Below are positions 1-8,185 of a DNA stretch of 47,334 nucleotides, in pieces. Position numbers and translations under genes: made by a program. The DNA comes from a virus: positions 1-47,334 of the IMG/VR virus record IMGVR_UViG_3300020171_000045. One strand, given 5' to 3'. The notes below the pieces were generated by a model that did not search any database, was not told where the DNA came from, and saw nothing but the letters and a program-made list of their open reading frames with translations. Position 1 is the first letter of the stretch. Each line of letters opens with the position of its first letter.

Positions 1-143
1 CTTTGAAGCTACACCAGCTAACGTCCTAGCAGTCACCTTCGCATTGACATCAAGAGTTGAATCACTCGCATCTCTCAAAAGGATTTGATGCCCAACTCTA
101 AATTCAGAAGCCGCCAGTTCAGCCATCTTAATATAGATGGTTG
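1..143. repeat. Terminal direct repeat (circular overlap), left copy
   Basis: Bases 1-143 match 47192-47334 with one difference (G at 17, T at 47208). The overlap lies inside the major capsid gene and keeps its reading frame, so the window is a circular or circularly permuted genome read slightly more than once around. The mismatch changes one capsid residue (Ala here, Asp in the right copy) and is probably a population variant. Confidence 0.95.
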
Positions 144-336
144 TCCCAACAACTGCACCAGCCGGAGGGGCAGGGTACGTTGTGGCATAAAGAGTTGCCA
201 TATTAGCATTAGTATAGATGTTAGTAACTGCACCTGCCTGCTCAGGCAGTTTCTTTGTCCACCAGTAGAATTGGGGGTCAGTTACTTTCTCATTTTTCAT
301 TTTTGACAGAATAGCTGTCAGCGGAACCATCCCATT
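1..336 (-). CDS. Major capsid protein, start of exon 2
   Basis: This is the first part of the second exon of the major capsid gene, read leftward and continuing across the circular junction at 47191. Translation from 336 gives NGMVPLTAILSKM and then WWTKKLPEQ, 70 residues before the internal Met that begins MAELAASEF. The stretch fits the N-terminal region of SU10-like capsid proteins, where a conserved YPNG is followed by a PLTALLS-like helix. Upstream in frame, beyond 336, a TGA stop is met in the intron. The spliced protein would be 33+70+344 = 447 residues, normal for the family. Exon boundaries are inferred from the intron core and from protein continuity. Confidence 0.85.
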
Positions 337-1145
337 CCTAATGTTAACTCATATTCTCATATGAGAGCGGACTATATCTTCGTCTCTAAAGACGTTTGGC
401 GTGTAGTCTCTGAGGGTTTATGATTTATGTACTCAAGCAATCTAGCTCTTTTTCGATTACAGTAAAAAGTGAATCCATTATCTACTGCTGACTTTATAGA
501 TATATTAAATAACCATCTATCAGCGTGATTAGGATTACTGTGTTTCTCAAGTGTCTTAGATGTAATATCTATTCCAATTACTCTACAGAGATCAGGAAAC
601 TGATTAACAAAACCTTTGCCTCCTGAAAATCTTAAAAACCAGTAACCATTCCTTAACATAGATATTGAACCATCTGTATCCATCAAACCTGAGAAAAAAT
701 CTAGCTTGGATTTTTTTGATGCTTGCCAAATATAAGATGGAATCTGCATTTTATAAGCAGTTGTTCTACACACAAAATCTGTTAACTGCTTATCATTCCA
801 TCTTAATCTATATAAAGGTCTCTCATTTTTAGTAGTTTCCTGATACATATGAGTTTTATTCATCTTCGAAATAGATGCTTCAAGCTCAACTTGTGCTTTA
901 AGCAGTATTTCTTGATCCATATTAACTAATCCCAACTCATATTTGTGTATCCAAGGTTGCCACATATAATGTCCATCTCCAAGCCAAACTCCGAAAAAGT
1001 ACGACAGTTGCTCAAACCACTTCATATCTTCCCTGCTGATTGTCTCCATGTATTCTCCATTTTCACACTTTGGTAGTTGAATCTTTAGAAGAGTTTCCAG
1101 CATATAGCCAAATTCTCACTGTAATAACAGTGACCCTAATGGTTA
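337..1145 (-). other. Group I self-splicing intron in the major capsid gene
   Basis: On the minus strand the canonical group I core is present: a Q-type element GCTGGAAACTC (1101-1091), AATCAGCAGGGAAG (about 1041-1028), R element CTCAGAGACTACACGCC (about 414-398), and S element AAGATATAGTCC (380-369). GACTA in R pairs with TAGTC in S (P7), and CGTCT/AGACG (394-381) forms P8. A perfect 7-bp hairpin at 1133-1116 matches P2. The 5' intron bases CCATT pair with exon-2 AATGG (P10), and the adjacent GGG pairs with exon-1 CCT, leaving a U.G pair at the splice site (P1). The intron ends in G. These pairings set the ends used here; exact ends are inferred. An endonuclease gene fills the large peripheral loop. 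Confidence 0.92.
372..1049 (-). CDS. LAGLIDADG homing endonuclease encoded in the group I intron
   Basis: This is a double-motif LAGLIDADG protein. With the longer ATG at 1103, motif 1 YFFGVWLGDGH lies at residues 35-45 and motif 2 DFFSGLMDTDG at 135-145, each with the metal-binding Asp. Such enzymes cut intron-less alleles and promote intron homing; some also assist splicing as maturases. I prefer the ATG at 1049 (225 residues) because GGAG lies 6 nt upstream, whereas the ATG at 1103 falls inside the intron core with no ribosome site. The C-terminus is read through the R and P8 elements, and the stop codon is the TAG inside the S element, so intron and reading frame are interlocked. The protein would cut at the capsid exon junction (inference). 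Confidence 0.93.
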   Translation of the reverse strand: METISREDMKWFEQLSYFFGVWLGDGHYMWQPWIHKYELGLVNMDQEILLKAQVELEASISKMNKTHMYQETTKNERPLYRLRWNDKQLTDFVCRTTAYKMQIPSYIWQASKKSKLDFFSGLMDTDGSISMLRNGYWFLRFSGGKGFVNQFPDLCRVIGIDITSKTLEKHSNPNHADRWLFNISIKSAVDNGFTFYCNRKRARLLEYINHKPSETTRQTSLETKI

Positions 1146-1244
1146 AGGATAGAGGAACAGGATTAGCTCACGCCATGATTTTGGCCTCTGGTCAGTTGCC
1201 CAGTCGCCAGTTCCACGCATTCCTAAAAAAGCATTGTCAGGCAT
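1146..1244 (-). CDS. Major capsid protein, exon 1 (33 codons)
   Basis: A short open frame begins at ATG 1244, preceded by AGGAG, and reads MPDNAFLGMRGTGDW... to LILFLYP before an in-frame TAA that belongs to the intron. The sequence RPKSWRELILFLYP is typical of the N-terminus of SU10-like capsid proteins, where it continues NGxxPLTALLS. That continuation is found at 336 after removal of the intron. This gene would be missed or called a fragment by automatic annotation. It is the sixth structural gene after portal, a small protein, scaffold and a glycine-rich protein, a usual position for the capsid gene. Confidence 0.85.
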
Positions 1245-1269
1245 TTTAATCTCCTAATCTTTTCAGATT

Positions 1270-1290
1270 GCCTCTGAATAGCCCAGAGGC
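1270..1290 (-). promoter_or_regulatory. Stem-loop in the capsid gene 5' leader
   Basis: GCCTCTG and CAGAGGC form a perfect 7-bp stem with a 7-nt loop, 26 nt upstream of the capsid start codon. No U-run follows on the transcribed strand, so a stabilising or processing hairpin is more likely than a terminator. Confidence 0.5.
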
Positions 1291-1310
1291 GAGGCACTCT
1301 CTTTTGAATT

Positions 1311-1338
1311 ACCTTTGTTCAAAATTGTGAACAAAGTT
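1311..1338 (-). repeat. 28-bp palindromic element, copy 1
   Basis: ACCTTTGTTCAAAA arm with near-perfect dyad symmetry, between the glycine-rich accessory gene and the capsid gene, about 67 bp upstream of the capsid start. Confidence 0.85.
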
Positions 1339-1355
1339 ACATCAAGGGTTAAAGA

Positions 1356-2987
1356 TTAAGAATCATACCCCTGAAGATAAAACGTAGTAGTTCCGAATTT
1401 ACACTTAAGTTTTATATTCGGAGTTCCAGCAACTGTAGCACCGGCAGTAACAAAACCAGCTGTTACAGTTGTATCCAAGTTTAGAAATTTGTCTATGCTA
1501 ACAATACCAGAAATAAACATGGCTTGGTCTATTGTAGCACCTTCAGCAGTCAAGAGTACCAACTGAGATTCTCCAGCACTTGGAGCCGCATTTAATACTG
1601 AACTTGCCCATAGTGCAGACATATACTTACATGCTGTAAGTACTCCAGTACCACTCTGCATCATCCCAGCAATAACTCCAGATAGAATGACGTCTGCTCC
1701 GTTTACAATTCCAGCAGTTATAGCAACTCCACCACTTATACCAGCCAGAGACCCAGCTCCAGACAAAGTGCGTCCGTCTCCTAAGAAAACAGTTGACATA
1801 ATACCATTTAAGGAGCCAGCACTATTTACATCTAGAACCCAAGATGATCCTATGCCTGTCATCCCATTAGCAACATGTAAAACCTCACCCTTGAAGTCAT
1901 TTATAACATAGTCTTCTAGGGGATCAGCAAGTTGATGGCAGTGAACTACCATAGTTCCAGCTGTATTTGCCGTCTTGTTAATTCTCAGAGCTGTACCAGC
2001 TACTCCAGTAATGTAAATACCATTACCTGTAACGTCTTCAATTCTAATTCCGGTAGTCATAGCTCCAGACATACCGATTCCAGTAGTAACTTTACCAGCA
2101 CCTATCAGTCGAATTCCAAAGTCTACAATCGCCGCACCAGCACCTTCACCAACTGTAGCAAGGATTATTGCAGACGTTCCGGCGCCTAACTCAACCAAAC
2201 TTGCCCAGTCAGCCCAGACTGCAGCCATATACTTACAGGTAGTTAGCGTGCCAAGATTATTAGAGCCAATCTGCCCGAGGATACCAGCAACAGTAACACC
2301 AGCACCGTTTATAGTACCAGATACACTAGCAGAAAACACTCCAGCAGCTAACATACTCTGTGTTGCGTAGTCAGTCCCAGTCATTGACTTTCCAGAGTTT
2401 AACTGAACAGTTGCACGAATCGCTCGCAGGATGCTAGTTCCAGACCCATCCAGTTGGTAGTCAAGAGCAAGACCATCATAGAATCCAGATGTCTTTACAG
2501 ATTCACCCTTGAACTCATTAGCATAGTCATATACTGCACCAGTTGCTAAATGAGTATGAATCTTAAGACCGGCAGCTGCAGCAACAGGAGCCATACTTAA
2601 GCCAATCCCAGTAACAGCACCCATTACTATTCCAGGTACCCAATTTATCTTTGTTAGTGTAATAGCAGCAGCAGCGTCAATATGGTTATCAGTAATCTGA
2701 ATTCCACCAAGGTCTCCACTCGCAACTCGACCAAGAACTCTATTTGCAGCAATTACTATATCAACTACCGCCCCAGCTGCCCTTCCAGGCACAGACTGCA
2801 CAGCGATAGCAAGCGCAGCACTAACACCAGCTACTCCAACTAACATACTGTTTGTGGCCAGCACAAGACCAGATGTAGGCGTCAGAAGACCTGTTGATAC
2901 TAAGGTACCAGTTATTGTTAGGTTACCTTCAAACACGCCTCTTTTAAAGAAGCTGTAAATTTTCCTATCCAAACTTGAATTACTCAT
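1356..2987 (-). CDS. Glycine/alanine-rich capsid-adjacent protein with internal duplication
   Basis: 543 residues, very rich in Gly, Ala, Thr and Val with short beta-prone stretches, starting at an ATG after GAGGAAT. Two halves resemble each other: TTCKYMAAVWADW followed by LATVGEGA in the middle recurs as TACKYMSALWASS followed by LLTAEGAT near the C-terminus, and NEFKGES recurs as NDFKGEV. It lies between scaffold and capsid in the late operon. Position and composition suggest a virion surface, decoration or fibre-like beta protein. I do not recognise a named family, so the function is inferred from context. Copy 1 of the palindrome lies just downstream. Confidence 0.7.
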   Translation of the reverse strand: MSNSSLDRKIYSFFKRGVFEGNLTITGTLVSTGLLTPTSGLVLATNSMLVGVAGVSAALAIAVQSVPGRAAGAVVDIVIAANRVLGRVASGDLGGIQITDNHIDAAAAITLTKINWVPGIVMGAVTGIGLSMAPVAAAAGLKIHTHLATGAVYDYANEFKGESVKTSGFYDGLALDYQLDGSGTSILRAIRATVQLNSGKSMTGTDYATQSMLAAGVFSASVSGTINGAGVTVAGILGQIGSNNLGTLTTCKYMAAVWADWASLVELGAGTSAIILATVGEGAGAAIVDFGIRLIGAGKVTTGIGMSGAMTTGIRIEDVTGNGIYITGVAGTALRINKTANTAGTMVVHCHQLADPLEDYVINDFKGEVLHVANGMTGIGSSWVLDVNSAGSLNGIMSTVFLGDGRTLSGAGSLAGISGGVAITAGIVNGADVILSGVIAGMMQSGTGVLTACKYMSALWASSVLNAAPSAGESQLVLLTAEGATIDQAMFISGIVSIDKFLNLDTTVTAGFVTAGATVAGTPNIKLKCKFGTTTFYLQGYDS

Positions 2988-3003
2988 AATTCCTCCATAG
3001 ATA

Positions 3004-3027
3004 GCCGAACCGTCTTTCGACGTCGGC
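3004..3027 (-). promoter_or_regulatory. Hairpin between scaffold and glycine-rich gene
   Basis: GCCGA and TCGGC enclose CGTC TTTC GACG, giving a 9-bp stem with a 2-nt bulge in the short gap after the scaffold stop. No U-tract follows; it may be an RNA processing or attenuation point before the next start codon. Confidence 0.45.
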
Positions 3028-3032
3028 AGATT

Positions 3033-3779
3033 TTACATCAGATCTGAAATCTCTTGTTCAATCGGGGTTAAGTCCAGTGGTTTTTCACCAGGAACTCTTG
3101 CTCCACCTTTCTTACCTAGTATAAAAGCAGGTTTCTTCACTTCCGCCTTCATCCCAATCCTCTTCCTCACCTCTCCAGGAAGTTTTTCAAACAGTTCCTC
3201 CATAGTCCAATCAGGATTCCTCCCACTCAAATCATTAGCTACAAAACCTATGAACTCTTTATGATCCTTCAAATCTTGATTTTTAATGAAGAAGTCAGCA
3301 GTCCTTTGATGAACTTCCATCTGCACTTTCACTACATTGTTAATCACCTGTGGAATTGCTTTCAGTACATCTTCCACAGCCTTATTCCTAACCCTCCCCA
3401 TTACTTCACTCATGACTTCAGGCTTTTCAAAGGCAGCTTCATATTCAGCCTTATCTTTGAAATAGCCCATTCCTACAACTGGAGCTACAGATTCTGCAGG
3501 CTTTGCAGGTTCAGCCTTCTTAGTTGATAACTCAGTAACTTTTGTTGACAGAGTTTTAACCTGCTCCATCAAACTTTTGATAGCTTCATCTTTCTCATCT
3601 TTGACAATAGGTTTATCATCAACAGGCTTATCTTCAACTGGTTTATCCACAATAGGCTTGTCATCGATAGGCTTATCATCGATAGGTTTGTCCTCAACAG
3701 GTTTAGCAGCAGGCACAAAATCCTGCATCAAATCTCCAATCTGTCCAACTTGACTAACAGTCGCACTTTCCTCAGGCAT
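3033..3779 (-). CDS. Probable scaffolding protein
   Basis: 248 residues, highly charged, starting at ATG 3779 after GAGAGGAAG. Residues about 26-58 are a low-complexity run of PVEDKPIDDKP-type repeats. A coiled-coil-like Lys/Glu region follows (EQVKTLSTKVTELSTKK), then a helical C-terminal half. Disordered acidic N-terminus, coiled coil and basic helical C-terminus are usual for phage scaffold proteins, which template procapsid assembly and leave before packaging. Its place between portal and capsid supports this. Sequence conservation in this class is poor, so the call rests on composition and synteny. Confidence 0.7.
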   Translation of the reverse strand: MPEESATVSQVGQIGDLMQDFVPAAKPVEDKPIDDKPIDDKPIVDKPVEDKPVDDKPIVKDEKDEAIKSLMEQVKTLSTKVTELSTKKAEPAKPAESVAPVVGMGYFKDKAEYEAAFEKPEVMSEVMGRVRNKAVEDVLKAIPQVINNVVKVQMEVHQRTADFFIKNQDLKDHKEFIGFVANDLSGRNPDWTMEELFEKLPGEVRKRIGMKAEVKKPAFILGKKGGARVPGEKPLDLTPIEQEISDLM

Positions 3780-4044
3780 CTTCCTCTCCTTCCTCTATTT
3801 TAGATAGTTCATCATATTGATCTGCAAGAAATTCTGGTAAATTCTCTAAGTACCGCAATTCCCCCAGTCTAGCCCTAGCAGAGGCTACACGCCTTATATC
3901 AGTCCAGACATCTTCATTAGGACTCTCATATTCTAACTCTCTAAGAGCCAGAGTAATCCTTTCACTGATGATGTCTTTAAGATCAACCCAAACACTCGAT
4001 CTTAAAAATTCTTCAAACGCAGCTTTATTCGCCTTCAGTGCCAC
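3772..4044 (-). CDS. Small structural-operon protein between portal and scaffold
   Basis: About 90 residues, acidic and helical, beginning MALKANKAAFEEFL. I chose GTG 4044 because GGAGGT ends 5 nt upstream; a TTG at 4056 would start inside that ribosome site. It overlaps the portal stop by 20 nt and the scaffold start by 8 nt, showing tight translational coupling. Small helical proteins often occur here in podovirus-like genomes. No family recognised. Confidence 0.75.
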   Translation of the reverse strand: MALKANKAAFEEFLRSSVWVDLKDIISERITLALRELEYESPNEDVWTDIRRVASARARLGELRYLENLPEFLADQYDELSKIEEGEEDA

Positions 4045-5986
4045 TTCTACCTCCAATTGGTTGAAGATTCCCCTGCTTTATTCCATTCATAACTTCCTGT
4101 GTTTGCATCATCTGAATCTTAGCTCCTCCACCTTTCTGGACAAACTCATTCACATTCTTAGCACCCATCATCCTCGCTAAGTGTTTGAATATTCTAACCA
4201 TATCAAATCCAGCTCCAACTGAAGGATTTCCAGCTAGTACTTGATATATCATAGTCCATGCATCTGCTCTCTCACCAACATCAACAGTGCCATCATGAAT
4301 TACTACATCATAGTTGATATCAATCTGTGTAGGATCAACCTTCATACCTTTATCAGTTTGTCCATATTCTTCCATCAGCTCCTGTTGATACCTACCCATT
4401 GTACTAACATAAGTAGGTTGAGACATCAGCTGCTGTGTATGACTGGCGAACATATATGCAAGATCATACATAGACATCATACTACAAATTTTTGCAGTCT
4501 TCGCTATCCTTGACAAAGCACTTGATCTCGAACCCCTTGCCTCCGTAGCACTCCTCCGCTCACCAGACGACCTCATAATACCCATCAAACTGTCAACTGC
4601 CCCACTTGTTCTCTGCATTAAATCTATCACGTGCGGAGCATCCTGGCTAACATGAGTTCTAGTGATGTCATTCACCTGTAATTGGGCAACTGCATCTTTA
4701 ACACCTTTTCCCCACGCAGCCCTTCTCATCCTGATTAGTTTTCCAGGCTCAGGGTCTTTCAAGTCTTCCATATTAATTAGGTAAGGGTCAACTATCAACA
4801 TGTCATTGATAGCTTTACGAATGTTAGTCACATGACTTGAAAACAGGAAATCTAAGACGTTCTGCATTCCATAGATAAGTTCAAGTCGGCTAATTGGGCA
4901 GACTGAATATCCATCATAATCTGGAGCAAAGATGGAAATAGGGAACATATCATGATCTAAACCAAGTGGCTTAGCAAAGATCACAAACTGATCTGCAGCT
5001 ATTCCAAATAGCCACTTTTCAGGAATCTCAGAATCACCCAACTTCCAATCTGCATCTGAAGGAACTATCTTCATATACATCCAGACTACATCTACAGGAT
5101 TAGAAGATGAATGAGTATCAAGCGTCCTTGTAGAAATATTCTGCCTTTTGTCTCTCGCAGATTGCTCAGTCCCAAACCAAGAACTTGTTCCACTAACACC
5201 CTTTAAATATCTAACATTAAAAAAGTCATTTGGATTTTGGGCTTCCATTTCTAGCAAGGACATATAATTGGTTCTATCAATATACCCCACAAACTCACCT
5301 TCTTGAACCTTATGAATAGGAACAGTTATATCTGGGAGATAGAGATAGGGGTCAATATTTTCAAGTCTATTACCTTCAAACAGTCTTTTCCTAGTTCTCG
5401 ACTTAGTATTACCAGGCAGCCTTTCAGTCTTATACCCCCACTGTTCTCCCCAAATTGGACAGGCTGCTCCAAACCCATATGCTAACCCATCTCTGAATTG
5501 AGTATGCAGTCCCAACCCCACTTTGTTTTTTATAGTCTGCAGCTCAATAACCTTCTCAAGCATTATCGCCCCAACTGTGTCATCACTCGTCACACCTTCA
5601 TATCGAAACATGGGGAGATCCAAGAAAGCTGTTACGAGGTAGGTAAGGAGAGTCTCCATCGTGGCGTAGGTATAGGGGACTACGATAGAAACAGGCTTTC
5701 TCGGATCTCTTTTCTTTAATGCTTTCTCTTTTTCATCAAGTGGAATATAGGCAGTTAATGTCTGATCAGTTAGGTTCCAGTCAGCATGCTTACGCTTCAT
5801 GATATTATAACTATCCTGCGCACGCCTGATAACTGCATTTTTAATCCTCTCATGTAACTCACTTCCAGGACGTAAGTCAAGCTCAACACCCTTTTCAGTT
5901 TTTGGATAAGTATATGCAATATTTCCAGATCTTGCATCAATAGCTGCATAATCTGTTTGTGAAGGAACTGGTAAATTAACTGGCAT
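4025..5986 (-). CDS. Portal protein
   Basis: 653 residues, the size expected for a podovirus-type portal. The dodecameric portal ring forms the DNA entry vertex, binds terminase during packaging and the adaptor afterwards. Visible features fit: an N-terminal helical segment ending in KRKHADWNLTDQTLTAY, then PVSIVVPYTYATMETLLTYL, a central beta-rich region, a long stem-like helix rich in R and S around GERRSATEARG, and a hydrophobic YDLAYMFASHTQQLM helix. Its start follows AGGTAGGA, provided in part by palindrome copy 2. It is followed by scaffold and capsid genes, the classical order. The assignment is by pattern and synteny. Confidence 0.88.
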   Translation of the reverse strand: MPVNLPVPSQTDYAAIDARSGNIAYTYPKTEKGVELDLRPGSELHERIKNAVIRRAQDSYNIMKRKHADWNLTDQTLTAYIPLDEKEKALKKRDPRKPVSIVVPYTYATMETLLTYLVTAFLDLPMFRYEGVTSDDTVGAIMLEKVIELQTIKNKVGLGLHTQFRDGLAYGFGAACPIWGEQWGYKTERLPGNTKSRTRKRLFEGNRLENIDPYLYLPDITVPIHKVQEGEFVGYIDRTNYMSLLEMEAQNPNDFFNVRYLKGVSGTSSWFGTEQSARDKRQNISTRTLDTHSSSNPVDVVWMYMKIVPSDADWKLGDSEIPEKWLFGIAADQFVIFAKPLGLDHDMFPISIFAPDYDGYSVCPISRLELIYGMQNVLDFLFSSHVTNIRKAINDMLIVDPYLINMEDLKDPEPGKLIRMRRAAWGKGVKDAVAQLQVNDITRTHVSQDAPHVIDLMQRTSGAVDSLMGIMRSSGERRSATEARGSRSSALSRIAKTAKICSMMSMYDLAYMFASHTQQLMSQPTYVSTMGRYQQELMEEYGQTDKGMKVDPTQIDINYDVVIHDGTVDVGERADAWTMIYQVLAGNPSVGAGFDMVRIFKHLARMMGAKNVNEFVQKGGGAKIQMMQTQEVMNGIKQGNLQPIGGRSGTEGE

Positions 5987-5996
5987 TTTAAATCCT

Positions 5997-6024
5997 ACCT
6001 TTGTTTAAAATTTTGATCATAGCT
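5997..6024 (-). repeat. 28-bp palindromic element, copy 2
   Basis: Read on the minus strand it ends AAACAAAGGT, and the AAAGGTAGGA there is the Shine-Dalgarno of the portal gene. The far arm is degenerate (AGCTATGATC). Confidence 0.88.
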
Positions 6025-6109
6025 AAAAACGATGGCCGCAGTTTCGGCAAAGGTACTTACCTTGACCGAGAACGGTTATTTTACGCGATTTGCACTTTTT
6101 ACACTTCAT
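6023..6109 (-). CDS. 28-residue zinc-ribbon microprotein
   Basis: A very short frame, MKCKKCKSRKITVLGQGKY then LCRNCGHRF, with two CxxC knuckles 16 residues apart (C3/C6 and C21/C24) and a following GH. That spacing matches a minimal zinc ribbon. GGAAATTGAAG lies just upstream of the ATG, and the stop codon sits in the far arm of palindrome copy 2. It fills most of the gap between the C1q-like gene and the portal gene. Such a perfect ribbon is unlikely by chance, but expression is unproven. Confidence 0.6.
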   Translation of the reverse strand: MKCKKCKSRKITVLGQGKYLCRNCGHRF

Positions 6110-6168
6110 CTTCAATTTCCTGCCTCGGTTTGTGAGTTAAGGTCTTCTGGATTTGGCATTAAAATTCA

Positions 6169-6702
6169 CTAACAAACTAAATATCCACTAAAAAAAGAGG
6201 CTGAGTGTACAGTGACGATTTTCGCTCCTCCTGCCACGTATACGTTGACCTTAGCTGTGTCTCCAGTATCCATACCAACCAAGATTGACCCATTCAGTAT
6301 ACAACTTCCACCGATCTGGATAGCACCAACATTTAGGTCATTTAGAGTTATGGATCTATTAGACATTACCAGCTGAACATATCCTTCTGTGTTGCCTGCC
6401 GCTAATCCAGTAAAAGTGATAATGACCGACAGTTGATAGCGACCGGTGACGGGAGCAGTAAATATCCCCGTGGCAGCAACAAAGTTACTTCCCTGGTCAA
6501 ATATCTCCGTAACAAATGTCGGAATGTATACAGTACTATCACCCGTGACATTTGCCTGTTCCACCGCTTGAGCAAGAAATGCTGGTTGGGCTGAATTTGT
6601 AACCTTGCACGGAATTACCACGGTATCTGCCGCTGCCAACTCGCCCAACGAGGTAACGTCGCCTCCAGTATAGATTGATTTAACAAGTTTAACGTCTGCC
6701 AT
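6169..6702 (-). CDS. C1q/TNF-like jelly-roll virion surface protein
   Basis: 177 residues. The C-terminal part from about residue 65 has the C1q-like pattern: FDQGSNFVAATGIFTAPVTG, then RYQLSVIITF, a variable strand region, ILVGMDTGDTAKVNVYV and a final SFFSGYLV strand. In phages and bacteria this trimeric beta fold often forms receptor-binding tips or capsid fibre heads. It directly follows the fibre-like gene at 6713-7972, so the two could form one appendage (inference). The ribosome site is weak (AGAG). Confidence 0.78.
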   Translation of the reverse strand: MADVKLVKSIYTGGDVTSLGELAAADTVVIPCKVTNSAQPAFLAQAVEQANVTGDSTVYIPTFVTEIFDQGSNFVAATGIFTAPVTGRYQLSVIITFTGLAAGNTEGYVQLVMSNRSITLNDLNVGAIQIGGSCILNGSILVGMDTGDTAKVNVYVAGGAKIVTVHSASFFSGYLVC

Positions 6703-6712
6703 ATTTAGCTCT

Positions 6713-7972
6713 CTATGTTGTTAAAGATATATTCTTAGCTGCCGCTGCACTATCGAAAAAAGGAAGTTTCTGGTCAGCGGTTAGAGGTATTGTGTCAAGA
6801 GTTCCAGCAGCGATATAAAAGGGAAGAACCAAAGAAGTAATGTTTAACTTCGCTGCTAATGAAGTTGTTACTGCCTTACTTGTAGGAATAACTGTATCTG
6901 AATTAGCCATTGCTCCAGTATCAACTTCTGTAATCGCCGCAGCTACATCATTAATAATAGAAAGCGCTTGGCCTATCACTGAAATAGGTGCTGACACAGT
7001 TACAGCTGCATGATGAGGTGCACTATCTCCAATCGCACTATGTTCTGTAGTTGTAAACTTTGTATGGTGGTCATTCTCTCCAATACTTCCCAAATCACTG
7101 TGAACTGCTGAACCTGCTAATACACCAGCTGTAGCTTTAAGAACACCAGCAAGTGCCCCAACTGTTAAACCTGCAAATGTTGGGCTGAGTGTTGTTCCTA
7201 AATCTGCTGCAACTAATGATCTAAATGTTGGAGCCGCAGCAGGTGCAGCAATTGGACCTGCAAATATAAGATTAGCAACTTGTGTATCTAAATCTAATGT
7301 CTGTCCAGATAAACCAAGAAGTGTATCTCCAGCAGTTGCCAAAGTTACAGCAACATGATGTGCACTTCCACTATGTGTAGCAGGCACATCTCCATCAACT
7401 ATCGTACCCCAGGTAGGCAAAGCTGATATTGCACCAGTGCCGGTCTGTGTGAGGAATTTCTTAGTTGTAGTAATATTTCCTGCAAGTCGTGCCCATACTG
7501 GAGTAACATTTCCGTGTATAATATCTCCTAAGATTGCAGAAGCGGTAAGGGAATCAGTATGGCTAGCTGACAATATATTATGAGCCACAACTGTAAGAGT
7601 AGCCCAAGAAAAGTTACCATCTGCATCTCCTTGTATAATCTTTCCAGCACCTGGAGTAGTTGTCAGTTTCATAGAAGCAGATGATAAAATTCTACTTGAG
7701 ATAAGTATATAAGTGGCATCCTCTGTAATCAATGAGTCTGCTGGAAGACCACTAGCACCAGCTTTTAAAATAGCACCAGGAGTACCATCTATATCCATTC
7801 TTCTAGCAATTTCAAGATCAAGAACTGGCGCATCAGTGACATATGCTTGTGATAAAAGAGCAGCTCTAAATGCAAGAGTATCATAAGGTGCAGGATACCA
7901 GCCTGTAGCTAACGCTGTATCATCAAATATTGCAGGCCCTTCATTTGCATACCATAGTTCACGAGTCGCCAT
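6713..7972 (-). CDS. Tail or capsid fibre-like protein
   Basis: 419 residues rich in Ala, Thr, Ser and Leu, with fibre-like repeats. H-rich turns recur (ATHSGSAHHVAVTLA, then GENDHHTKFTTTEHSAIG and APHHAAVTV), related to the DDHTQY-type motifs of phage fibre shafts. SAILGDIIHGNVTPVWARL and similar strands alternate with loops. The N-terminus (MATRELWYANEGPAIFDD) may attach to the virion. It is followed by the C1q-like gene. It lies between terminase and portal, an unusual site for a tail fibre, so a head fibre is possible. Confidence 0.7.
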   Translation of the reverse strand: MATRELWYANEGPAIFDDTALATGWYPAPYDTLAFRAALLSQAYVTDAPVLDLEIARRMDIDGTPGAILKAGASGLPADSLITEDATYILISSRILSSASMKLTTTPGAGKIIQGDADGNFSWATLTVVAHNILSASHTDSLTASAILGDIIHGNVTPVWARLAGNITTTKKFLTQTGTGAISALPTWGTIVDGDVPATHSGSAHHVAVTLATAGDTLLGLSGQTLDLDTQVANLIFAGPIAAPAAAPTFRSLVAADLGTTLSPTFAGLTVGALAGVLKATAGVLAGSAVHSDLGSIGENDHHTKFTTTEHSAIGDSAPHHAAVTVSAPISVIGQALSIINDVAAAITEVDTGAMANSDTVIPTSKAVTTSLAAKLNITSLVLPFYIAAGTLDTIPLTADQKLPFFDSAAAAKNISLTT

Positions 7973-7977
7973 CTAAC

Positions 7978-8172
7978 TTATTTTCCTTTAATAGTGTCGT
8001 AGATATTTCCAACTGCACCACGCCACCCACGCTTAGGTGCACCAGCTTCTGCCTCTTTATCAAGCTTAGGCTTAGGTTCCATTCCTAAAGTTTGTCCTTT
8101 AGAAAACTTCTCACGCTTCTCAACCAATTCTTGAATCAGTTGCTCCTCAGTTTTCACAGGCTTCTCAGCCAT
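7978..8172 (-). CDS. Small Lys/Glu-rich late protein
   Basis: 64 residues starting MAEKPVKTEEQLIQEL at ATG 8172, chosen because GGGGAGGGGAGAAG lies directly upstream; a longer in-frame extension to 8271 overlaps the preceding gene. Charged, helical N-terminal half; C-terminus KRGWRGAVGNIYDTIKGK. No family recognised. Confidence 0.65.
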   Translation of the reverse strand: MAEKPVKTEEQLIQELVEKREKFSKGQTLGMEPKPKLDKEAEAGAPKRGWRGAVGNIYDTIKGK

Positions 8173-8185
8173 CTTCTCCCCTCCC

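Noticed and set aside
337-1145. Intein instead of intron in the capsid gene
   Set aside because: Exon 1 runs into an in-frame TAA at once, there is no intein N- or C-terminal splice motif, and all group I core elements are present.
6112-6159. 15-codon frame MPNPEDLNSQTEAGN on the minus strand
   Set aside because: No ribosome site and too short to support.
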